This document shows, one piece after another, positions 1 through 7,100 of a stretch of 12,947 nt of DNA. Location of the stretch: assembly GCA_024277285.1 (NCBI GenBank), contig JAJRVM010000032.1, positions 1 to 12,947 of the forward strand, written 5' to 3'. The translations under genes were made by a program, and so were the position numbers. The notes under the pieces are model-generated. The model ran no database searches. It saw only the letters and a list, made by a program, of their open reading frames with translations, and was not told where the DNA came from. The stretch comes from Planctomycetota bacterium (lineage in GTDB: Bacteria > Planctomycetota > Planctomycetia > Pirellulales > Pirellulaceae). Every line of letters begins with the position of its first letter. Positions within the stretch are counted from its first letter, which is position 1.

Positions 1-95
1 CCGCCCCTACCGGGGCTAACGATTCTCTTGATAACGACACCGGTGCCTTACGGCACCGGCAAAGGCTGTACCGGCCCTGCCGGGCCGAATTCGCT
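1..95 (-). repeat. Compound palindromic repeat, inverted copy
   Basis: Read on the minus strand, this stretch matches the repeat clusters at 7599-7885 and 12711-12947: a GGCC-type palindrome (GGCCCGGCAGGGCC), then GGTACAGCC, then a hairpin with arms GCCGGTG and CACCGGT around a CGTAAGG-like loop, then a GCCCC/GGGGC hairpin. The copy is cut by the window start, so its far end is unseen. No protein reading is plausible. It is a dispersed, REP-like intergenic element whose function is unknown. Confidence 0.8.
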
Positions 96-243
96 GCTTT
101 TACCGTGAGTCGCTGTGTTGAAACGAAGCACCGTGAACGGCAAAGCGGCGGTTAATGGAAAACCTTACGCTCGGCCGACGAAGGGGGCCTTTTTCACCGC
201 TGACCAGTCGTGCACCGAGGCTGATGCTGCAGCCAGGAAATAG

Positions 244-291
244 AAAAAACGCGGCAGGGTCCCCTCAAGCAATCAGCTTTTCCCCGCCGCG
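244..291 (-). terminator. Intrinsic terminator of the epimerase gene
   Basis: On the minus strand a stem of CGCGGC plus GGG pairs with CCC plus GCCGCG (one mismatched pair between the two blocks) and is followed directly by six T. The loop is about 22 nt and contains a small inner AAGC/GCTT hairpin. It lies about 160 nt downstream of the epimerase stop codon, in the right orientation to end that transcript. The long loop makes it less than ideal, but the GC-rich stem followed by a T tract is typical. Confidence 0.6.
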
Positions 292-346
292 CCGTTGACA
301 CTACGCCTCTCCCCAAAGGCGCGGGGCCAACCAACCCTATGCTTTT

Positions 347-369
347 TTTCGCTTTGGCGCTAAGCGAAA
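347..369. repeat. Perfect 8-bp inverted repeat
   Basis: TTTCGCTT and AAGCGAAA flank a 7-nt loop. A T run precedes the hairpin on the plus strand, so neither strand has the T tract after the stem that an intrinsic terminator needs. It may stabilise the 3' end of the epimerase transcript or be a short operator; nothing decides between these. Confidence 0.4.
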
Positions 370-447
370 TCGACTTGGATATCACGATCCATGTCGGCCG
401 AATTCCAATTGTAGCGATTGCACCGACTCAGCCGGGCGGGCACGTGT

Positions 448-1458
448 CTACAGGCGATAGTACTCCCGGTACCAATCGACGAATCGCTGGATCCCCTCTT
501 CGATCGGCGTGGCGGGGCGGAATCCAACATCGCGCACCAGGTCGTCCACGTCCGCGTAGGTGGCCGGCACATCACCTGGTTGCATCGGCATCAGATTCTT
601 CTTGGCAGTCATCCCGATTGATTTCTCGATCGACGCGATAAAGTGTTGCAGTTCCACGGGCGAATTGTTGCCGATGTTGTAAATCTTGTACGGTGCCTGG
701 CTGGTGCCCGGGTCGGGCTGATCACCCGTCCAGTTTGGGTTCGGTTTGGCCACGTTGTCGGTCACTCGAATCACACCTTCCACGATATCGTCGATGTAGG
801 TGAAATCGCGCCGCATCTTGCCCTCATTGAAGACATTGATTGGTTCGCCCGCTAAAATCGCTTTCGTGAACAGGAACAACGCCATATCGGGCCGGCCCCA
901 CGGTCCGTAAACGGTGAAGAACCGCAGGCCCGTCGTTGGCAACTGATACAGGTGGCTGTAGGTATGTGCCATCAACTCGTTCGCCTTCTTCGTGGCCGCG
1001 TACAAACTGAGTGGATGATCAACATTGTCGTGCACGGAAAATGGCATTCGCGTGTTCGCCCCATACACGCTGCTCGATGAAGCGTATACCAGATGCTGCA
1101 CTTTCGAGTGCCGGCAACCTTCCAGGATATTGACGAATCCGACGAGATTGCTGTCCACATAGGCATGTGGATTCTCCAGCGAATAACGCACACCGGCCTG
1201 AGCGGCCAGATTGACCACCTTGTCAAAGCGGTGCTGCTTGAACAGCCCCTCGATCGCCGGTCGATCTGCTAGCTCCATCGCACAAAACTGAAACCGATCG
1301 CGGTCGGTCAGACGCGCCAGACGATCTTTTTTCAACTGCACGTCGTAGTAGTCATTAAGATTATCCAGCCCGACCACGCTGTCGCCCCGGTCCAGCAGTC
1401 GGGTAGTCAGATGCGAGCCAATGAAGCCGGCCGCGCCGGTGACTAAGATGTTTGCCAT
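448..1458 (-). CDS. UDP-glucuronate 4-epimerase (CapI/LspL type, SDR family)
   Basis: This is an NAD-dependent nucleotide-sugar epimerase of the extended short-chain dehydrogenase family. The closest fit is the group converting UDP-glucuronate to UDP-galacturonate for capsule, LPS or exopolysaccharide. The 336-residue length is normal. Visible features are the Rossmann motif GAAGFIG (8-14), the block [19 protein letters not shown] (32-50) characteristic of CapI/LspL proteins, SSSSVYG (127-133), the catalytic YxxxK (Y153, K157), the [14 protein letters not shown] substrate block (180-193) and [10 protein letters not shown] (215-224). All catalytic residues are present. No signal peptide is seen, so it acts in the cytoplasm. 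The ATG is chosen because the Rossmann motif starts only a few residues in; an AAGGAA lies about 14 nt upstream, rather far for a ribosome binding site. It diverges from the nucleotide-sugar dehydrogenase at 1837, which supports a polysaccharide-precursor role. The exact sugar specificity is inferred from family motifs. Confidence 0.9.
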   Translation of the reverse strand: MANILVTGAAGFIGSHLTTRLLDRGDSVVGLDNLNDYYDVQLKKDRLARLTDRDRFQFCAMELADRPAIEGLFKQHRFDKVVNLAAQAGVRYSLENPHAYVDSNLVGFVNILEGCRHSKVQHLVYASSSSVYGANTRMPFSVHDNVDHPLSLYAATKKANELMAHTYSHLYQLPTTGLRFFTVYGPWGRPDMALFLFTKAILAGEPINVFNEGKMRRDFTYIDDIVEGVIRVTDNVAKPNPNWTGDQPDPGTSQAPYKIYNIGNNSPVELQHFIASIEKSIGMTAKKNLMPMQPGDVPATYADVDDLVRDVGFRPATPIEEGIQRFVDWYREYYRL

Positions 1459-1655
1459 ATCGAAAAACCCATGTTCCTTGTGAAAACTGATATCACCCGC
1501 ACAATCGACTCAACGTGCCGCCGTGGCTGCTTCGTCGGATGGGTGAGTCAATTAAGGCCTATGCATTAACTAGCGATTGCAGTGGTTGTACCTTACCCAA
1601 CCGCTCTTTTTTACCATCGTCATCGCGGCCCGCCTGCGGAATTTCAGATCGTTAC

Positions 1656-1661
1656 ATTATA
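1656..1661 (-). promoter_or_regulatory. Candidate -10 box for the epimerase
   Basis: The minus strand reads TATAAT inside an unusually AT-rich patch (GTTACATTATAGTAATACG on the plus strand) in otherwise GC-rich DNA. A TTGGAC lies upstream but about 21 nt away, longer than the usual 16-18 nt spacing, so the -35 element is doubtful. If used, the epimerase mRNA would have a 5' leader of roughly 190 nt. Confidence 0.25.
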
Positions 1662-1690
1662 GTAATACGATACGCCACGCCCGTCCAACC

Positions 1691-1820
1691 GACGCAGTGT
1701 GCCACGGCACTCCGTGCCGTGAATGTGGCACGACACTCCGTGCCGTGAAGAGAGAACAGCACGACACTCCGTGCCGTGAAGAGAGAACAGCACGACACTC
1801 CGTGCCGTGAAGAGAGAACA
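1691..1820 (+). repeat. Tandem 31-bp hairpin repeats upstream of the dehydrogenase
   Basis: Three near-perfect 31-bp units start at 1729, 1760 and 1791, each beginning CACGACACTCCGTGCCGTG and continuing AAGAGAGAACA. A diverged first unit (1691-1728) begins GACGCAGTGTG and has a perfect hairpin, ACGGCA-CTCCG-TGCCGT. The units abut directly, so this is not a CRISPR. The array would lie in the 5' leader of the dehydrogenase mRNA if the promoter is to its left. A related single unit lies at 12652-12681. Confidence 0.85.
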
Positions 1821-1836
1821 CGAACAGAGGATTGAC

Positions 1837-3174
1837 ATGAACACAGCAGTCGAAGCAACTCATCCGTTAATGGTGGCGATCGAGAACAAGACGGCAACCG
1901 TCGGCATTATGGGGCTGGGCTACGTCGGTTTGCCACTGGTGCAAGCGTTTATGGCAGCCGGTTACAAGACGATGGGGTTCGACGTCGATCAAACCAAAAT
2001 CGACTCGCTGCTGGCGGGCAAGAGCTACATTGGGCACATCGAGGACGACTGGATCGCCGACTGCATCCAGCAAGAAAAGTTTTTGCCAACGGCCGATATG
2101 AAGCGTTTATCCGAGGCGGATGCGATACTGATTTGTGTACCGACCCCGTTAAGTGACAGTCGCGACCCGGACCTGACGTATGTCGAGGCGACGACGCGGA
2201 TGGCGACGGAAGTGCTTCGTCCGGGACAGTTGATTATCCTTGAAAGCACAACGTACCCAGGCACCACGCGCGACGTGATGCTGCCCATCCTCAAGCAATC
2301 GGGCTTGGAACCGGGCAAGGACTTTTTCCTGGCCTACAGCCCGGAACGCGAGGATCCGGGCAACATCGATTTCTCGGCCAGCGGGATTCCGAAAGTGGTC
2401 GGTGGGCTCGATCCGAAGAGTCTGGAATTGGCCACCGCACTCTATTCCAATGCGGTGGTGCGCACGATTCCGGTATCGTCATGCGAAGTTGCCGAGGCGT
2501 GCAAGATTCTGGAAAACACCTATCGTTCGGTGAACATCGCGATGGTGAACGAGTTGAAGGTGCTGTTCGATCGGATTGGGATCGACGTTTGGGAGGTGAT
2601 TGAAGCGGCGAAGACCAAGCCGTTTGGATTCCAGGCGTTCTATCCGGGCCCCGGTTTGGGCGGGCACTATATTCCGATCGACCCGTTCTATTTGAGTTGG
2701 GTAGCGCGCAAGCACGAGATGCCCACACGGTTCATCGAGTTGGCGGGCGAGATCAACACCTCCATGCCCAAATACGTGGTGACTCGAACCATGGAAGCGC
2801 TCAACAGTGTGGGCAAAGCGATGCGTGACAGCCGGATTGGGATCTTGGGAGTGGCGTACAAAAAGGACGTCGACGATCCGCGCGAGAGCCCTTCGTTCAA
2901 GTTGATGGAGTTGCTGCAGGCGGCGGGCGCCGTATTGAGTTACAATGACCCGCACATCCCCACGCTGCCGACCATGCGTCATTATGACGTACCTCGTTTG
3001 GCCAGCGAACCACTTACGCCCGAGTACCTCGCGTCGCTGGACGTAGTCCTGATCGCAACTGACCATTCGGTCTACGATTGGGAGATGATTGTCCGTTACG
3101 CCCCGCTGGTGATCGACACTCGCAACGCCACGGTGAATGTCACCGAGGCACGCGACAAGATCTGGAAGGCGTGA
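1837..3174 (+). CDS. wbpA: WbpA-like UDP-GlcNAc 6-dehydrogenase (Cys-to-Tyr variant)
   Basis: This is a nucleotide-sugar 6-dehydrogenase of the UDP-glucose/GDP-mannose dehydrogenase superfamily, closest to the WbpA group that oxidises UDP-GlcNAc to UDP-GlcNAc uronate for polysaccharides. The ATG gives 445 residues (WbpA is about 436) and has an AGAGGA ribosome site 5 nt upstream; an in-frame GTG at 1807 lies inside the repeat array and is less likely. In 445-residue numbering: GLGYVG NAD motif (26-31), ESTTYPGTT (136-144), YSPEREDPGN (167-176), the conserved ACKILENTYR block with K223 and N227, and GPGLGGHYIPIDPFY (271-285). The C-terminal UDP-binding domain is present to the end (GVAYKKDVDDPRESPS, 338-353). 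The oddity is Y278 (codon TAT, 2668-2670), where the family motif GGHCIP carries the catalytic cysteine. All other landmarks are intact. It is cytoplasmic, with the epimerase gene divergent beside it. The substrate assignment is inferred. Confidence 0.88.
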   Translation: MNTAVEATHPLMVAIENKTATVGIMGLGYVGLPLVQAFMAAGYKTMGFDVDQTKIDSLLAGKSYIGHIEDDWIADCIQQEKFLPTADMKRLSEADAILICVPTPLSDSRDPDLTYVEATTRMATEVLRPGQLIILESTTYPGTTRDVMLPILKQSGLEPGKDFFLAYSPEREDPGNIDFSASGIPKVVGGLDPKSLELATALYSNAVVRTIPVSSCEVAEACKILENTYRSVNIAMVNELKVLFDRIGIDVWEVIEAAKTKPFGFQAFYPGPGLGGHYIPIDPFYLSWVARKHEMPTRFIELAGEINTSMPKYVVTRTMEALNSVGKAMRDSRIGILGVAYKKDVDDPRESPSFKLMELLQAAGAVLSYNDPHIPTLPTMRHYDVPRLASEPLTPEYLASLDVVLIATDHSVYDWEMIVRYAPLVIDTRNATVNVTEARDKIWKA

Positions 3175-3198
3175 GTTCGCGCCCTGGGCTTCCATAGC

Positions 3199-3218
3199 GC
3201 GGCCCCCGTTGGGGCCGC
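3199..3218 (+). terminator. GC-rich hairpin after the dehydrogenase
   Basis: GCGGCCCC and GGGGCCGC form a perfect 8-bp stem with a CGTT loop, 24 nt past the dehydrogenase stop codon. No T tract follows, so it is not a canonical intrinsic terminator. It could protect the 3' end, pause polymerase, or be another palindromic repeat. Confidence 0.35.
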
Positions 3219-3284
3219 CTTGACCCGGCACACTCGTCGCGCAAACAAACGCGGCGGTGCCACGGGGCGTGGCGCCAGCAGAGC

Positions 3285-3387
3285 CGGCCCAACGGGTCGG
3301 CGCTATGATAGCCCAGGTCGACGTGAGCCGCAGGCGAACCGAGGCCTGGGTTACCACCCCACCAAAAACCCGAGGCCTGAAAGGCCG
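3285..3387 (+). repeat. 103-bp dispersed repeat, copy 1
   Basis: This stretch is nearly identical to 10511-10613, same strand and same length. Both start CGGCCCAACGGGTCGGCGCT and end in a GGCCTGAA(A/G)GGCC palindrome. Between these, CCCAGG and CCTGGG can form the base of a hairpin of about 40 nt. The most variable segment is the A/C-rich linker before the last palindrome. It is a structured intergenic repeat of unknown function. Confidence 0.85.
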
Positions 3388-3480
3388 ATGCTCGGGCGAG
3401 GGTTTGGCACGTGTTAGGCTGTGCCGGTCATTTCAGTTTTTCTACTCTTGGTCGGCGTTGATTGCCGAAACCATTAGACA

Positions 3481-3511
3481 ACAGGATTGCAAAAAGCACA
3501 GGATTGCAAAA
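3481..3511 (+). repeat. 14-bp direct repeat upstream of the methyltransferase-like gene
   Basis: ACAGGATTGCAAAA occurs twice (3481-3494 and 3498-3511) with a 17-bp period, ending about 40 nt before the TTG start at 3553. Its position would suit an activator or repressor site, but no regulator can be named. Confidence 0.4.
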
Positions 3512-3552
3512 GCTACTGAGTTTAACACCGCCGATCGCAAAGGAATGCGTCG

Positions 3553-4113
3553 TTGAGTGCAACACGTCTGCTAAAATATCTGCATCTTGCCTATCTTGCG
3601 AAACCTATCGCAAGTCGGGCTATCTTCCGTACTATTCGCAAGATCCGCGCCGGGAATCTGGTCGGAATAGGGCTAGGTGACGGGCAATTAGCCCGGAAGA
3701 TGGTCCTTTTCGCTCAGCAGGATGCCGCTCGACCACAGGTGCAATTCACCGGAATTGACCTGTTCGAGCTGCGCACCGAGTGCCGCGACAGCCTCTCGCT
3801 GAAACAAGCCTATCGGTTGCTGCACGCCACCGGAGCGCGTACGCGCCTGGTCCCAGGCGATCCGTTCACCGGGTTGGCGCGCGCTGCCAACTCGTTGCTC
3901 GATACCGATCTCGTCGTGATCCGAGCTGATCAGCTAGGCGAAGCGATGGACCGCGCGTGGTTTTATGTGCCGCGCATGTTACACGAACATTCGCTGGTCA
4001 TGGTCGAGCAGGTTGGCCGCGATGGCCAGACTGCGTCCTACGACCTGTTGGATCGCCAGGCTGTCCAACGGCTTGCCGACGCCACCACAACGCCCATGCG
4101 CCGCGCCGCGTAA
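3553..4113 (+). CDS. Small protein with methyltransferase-like Rossmann fold
   Basis: A 186-residue protein I do not recognise by name. Its layout suggests a class I SAM-dependent methyltransferase-like fold: a glycine-rich VGIGLGDGQ loop (37-45) after a first strand, an acidic end of strand two (FTGIDLFE, 65-72), PGDP (101-104), a DTDLVVIRADQ strand (117-127) and a late AWFYVPRMLHEHSLVMVEQ segment (135-153). It is short for an active enzyme and no substrate domain is evident, so methyltransferase activity is only a possibility. The N-terminus is basic and amphipathic, with no clear signal peptide. The start is TTG, chosen because AAAGGA lies 8 nt upstream; the nearby ATG at 3545 opens only a three-codon frame whose TGA overlaps the TTG. 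It ends 22 nt before the convergent protease gene, leaving little room for a terminator apart from a weak GCGGT/ACCGC hairpin (4121-4135). Confidence 0.72.
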   Translation: MSATRLLKYLHLAYLAKPIASRAIFRTIRKIRAGNLVGIGLGDGQLARKMVLFAQQDAARPQVQFTGIDLFELRTECRDSLSLKQAYRLLHATGARTRLVPGDPFTGLARAANSLLDTDLVVIRADQLGEAMDRAWFYVPRMLHEHSLVMVEQVGRDGQTASYDLLDRQAVQRLADATTTPMRRAA

Positions 4114-4135
4114 CGAACTCGCGGTCCGGTACCGC

Positions 4136-7100
4136 CTACAGATCGGCCAGACTCTCGAACAGATCATCGAGTGCGCTCAGGTAGAGAGCGCCGAGGTTGC
4201 CACTGTCGACAGCGAGTCGCCCGCCGAGTTGTTCGGACGGATACAGCTCGTGCCGCATCACGGCGGCGATCGCCACGGCCAGATCGATCTCGGTCGGTTG
4301 TGGTTCGGCGACCGATTGTGGTTCGGCAACCGATTGTGGTTCGGCAACCGATTGTGGTTCGGCAACCGATTGTGGTTCGGCAACACTGTGCGACCGCGCT
4401 GGATAGTCAAACCGACCAACATGCGAATGTGCCGCATTTGAAGTTTCGGCGCTCGATGGTTCGGCGCTCGATGGTTCGACGCTCGATGGTTCGACGCTCG
4501 ATGGTTCGACGCTCGATGGTTCGACGCTCAATGAAAACAATTCAGAGTCGATGATTGACGGTGACGAACTACCCGGACCGATCACGTGCGGTGTGGTCGG
4601 GTGAGCCCATGCGACGAGCGTTTCCGTGTCGCTTGATGCGGGTAGCGAGGCAATCGCAATCCCGCGCTCGGCCGTCGGAATCGCATCGATTTGATCGAAA
4701 TGATATGCCTTGGTCAAGAACGTCGCGCCGCGCAGTTCGCTTGATGTGGATCCGGCGATAATCAAGTCACTCCCTGGCGAATTGTACAATTTGGCGACAT
4801 CGGCCGTTCCGGTTGCTGCATCGACATAGACGCGATCGAAGTTCCAAGCCTTATAAGAGTAGGAATCGCCGCGAAGATAGCTGCTGGTCGCCTGGGCCAC
4901 GAGCGTATCATTTCCGTCTGACCCGTACAGTCGAGCCGTGTCGTTTCCGCCGCTCGAGGCGTAGGCATACACTCGTTCGAAATGCCACGCCTTATAGAAG
5001 AACGCTTCGCCTGTGAGAGATGCGGCTTTCGGAGTGCCTACGAACAGCTCGTCACCTTGCGCATCGTAGAGTCGCGCGGTATCGTCGCCGCCGGCGCGCG
5101 CATAGGCATAGACGCGTTCAAAATGCCACGCTTTGTGGAAGAACGAGTCACTTTTAAGCGAACTGGCATTGGGATTGGCGGTGAACAGGTCGTCATCGCG
5201 CGAGTCAAACATGCGTGCGGTGTCGTTGCCGGCCGAGGCATAGGCATAGGTGCGATCGAAGTTCCACGCCTTGACAAAATAGCTGGTTCCTTGCGTTACG
5301 CCTCGAAGCGTCGCGCTCTTAGGCCGCGCGAGGTACTCGTCATCGCCCTGTGAATCGTACAGCCGAGCCACATCGTCCGTGCCAACCTGCGCGTAGGCAT
5401 AGACGCGATCGAAACTATCCGCTTGATTCGAGTAGCCGGCGCCGGTCATCGACGCGCTGGTGGGGGTCGCGATGAACAGGTCACTGCCGTTGGTCCCGTA
5501 CAGGCGGACCACGTCGTTCCAGCCTGTTCCGGCCTGGGCGGTGATATTCGGAAACTGATGGGCGGCCAGCGCGTATCCCGGTCCCGATAGTTCCGCGCTG
5601 CCGGCGCGCAGGAACAACGTGTCGCTTGCCGGTGAACCGGACAGAGTCAAGCGGTCGTTTCCACCACCGCCGTCGATTTCAAAATGCCACTGCCGCTCGC
5701 GCGCGAAGCTGTATTGCTGCCCGTTCACCTCCAAATTGTAACGATCGTCGATCGAGAACCGCACCTCGTCGTCGCCCGACGTGCCGGTTACCCGGACCAC
5801 GTTGCCGTCGACGATAACGAGTTGTTCGGTAGTGAGCGAGAGTGTGATGTCATAGTCGGTCAGGCGGTCAACGGCCGACACAACGAACTGGTAGGTCTGC
5901 CCTGCCTCGACCCACGCGGTCGAGCCGCCTTGGCGGACGATCGATTGTCGATCGGTGCCTGGCATCGACAGCTCGAAGGTGTTGCGCCCGGTTGCTTGCC
6001 AGGTCAGCTCGCCACTTGCCGCGGCGGTGAATTGAAATACGTCTTGGTCGTCGAGTCGCATCAGTTGGCCGCGGACGTCAAGCGTTTGCTGCAACCGTCC
6101 CAGGTCGAATGGATGGTCGGTTGACGAGCTGTAGTCGTCGGCCGGCAACAGCGATTCGATGGCACGCGGCAGGTTCAGGCGGTTGTAGTACGCGCGCGTT
6201 TCAGCATCGTAGATCTGGTCCGATGTGGCGCGCATCTGGTTGTAGATATCGGTCTGCGTGATCGATGTGGTGCCGACCAGCTGCATCGCTTCACGGACCA
6301 GCACGCTGGCGCCCGCCAGATAGGGCGCGGCCATACTGGTTCCCGATGCGGCCGCCCAGTCGTTGGGGTTGCCGTCAGCGCCGAGTACAAAGTCGGGTAC
6401 GGTGCTGGTAATGAATTCGCCTGGAGCGGCCAAGACGCGTTCTTGCCGTTGACTGAAATCGCTTAGCTGGCCATCCGCTCCCACGCTGGCTGCGGGCACC
6501 ACGTACGGGCTGGCGGCCGGGTAGGCCAATCCTGGCTGGCCATAGTCGGCGAAACTGTTGCCCGCCGCCACCGAGATGAAGATGCCGTCTTGAACCAATT
6601 GAGCAAGCTCGTCTTCCAAGGTGGCCCAACTTGGTGGCGCCGCGTTGTTCCACTGGGCACCGAGCGACATGTTGACCGTTGTGATCGGGAAGCGAAAATC
6701 ATCCTGGTGCTCGTGCACCCATTCCAGAGCTTGTTCGACCCACTGGGTCAGTCCAAGTCCTTGATCGTTGAATACGCGCAGCGCGACCAAGTCGACTCCC
6801 GAAGCGACGCCCTGGTTGGTCGCGTCTTCGTTGCCGACAATTCCGGCAACATGCGTACCGTGAAACCCGGCTGGGCCATCGTCGTACGGGTTGGCGTCGT
6901 TCTCTTCCGTAAAGTCCCAACCGCCTACCACCTTGTAACCCGTACCGAACCCGCCTCCCAAAGCGATATGGTCCCACGCAATTCCGCTGTCAATAATCGC
7001 GACCGTTTGCCCCGTGCCGTCGAAGCCATACGTATTGCGTACGTAGCTTGAGGGATCGATGACGTTAGAAGTGGAACTGGCAGGAGCGACCGCAACCGGA

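Larger units (their letters stand above)
96..447. other. Non-coding spacer downstream of the epimerase
   Basis: I see no convincing gene here; the short open frames lack a ribosome binding site and family features. The stretch holds the epimerase terminator (244-291) and a perfect inverted repeat (347-369). A TTACGCTCGGCCGACG string near 164-179 resembles the TAACGCTCGGCCGGCG string near 11625-11640, which suggests another dispersed repeat family. Confidence 0.6.
1459..1836. other. Divergent intergenic region of the two nucleotide-sugar genes
   Basis: This 378-bp spacer separates the epimerase (left) from the dehydrogenase (right), so it should carry both promoters. It holds an AT-rich patch with a possible -10 box (1656-1661), then an array of hairpin repeats (1691-1820) that ends only 16 nt before the dehydrogenase ATG. 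I see no gene in it. Confidence 0.6.
3175..3552. other. Intergenic region with repeats, no gene
   Basis: This 378-bp spacer holds a GC-rich hairpin after the dehydrogenase (3199-3218), one copy of a 103-bp dispersed repeat (3285-3387) and a 14-bp direct repeat (3481-3511) ahead of the next gene. Open frames crossing it are conserved only because the 103-bp repeat is, and they lack ribosome binding sites. Confidence 0.6.

Noticed and set aside
347..369. Hairpin read as an intrinsic terminator
   Set aside because: The T run precedes the stem on the plus strand and is A on the minus strand after the stem, so no U tract follows in either direction.
1729..1820. Regular 31-bp repeats that might be a CRISPR array
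   Set aside because: Units abut with no spacers and each is a hairpin; no cas genes nearby.
3257..3556. Open frame crossing the 103-bp repeat, with a matching peptide in the frame at 10294-10599
   Set aside because: Similarity is confined to the DNA repeat, flanks are unrelated, and there is no ribosome site or protein-like composition.
4171..4554. Plus-strand open frame rich in VRRSM and VVRQPI repeats
   Set aside because: It is the antisense reading of the two minisatellites inside the protease gene.
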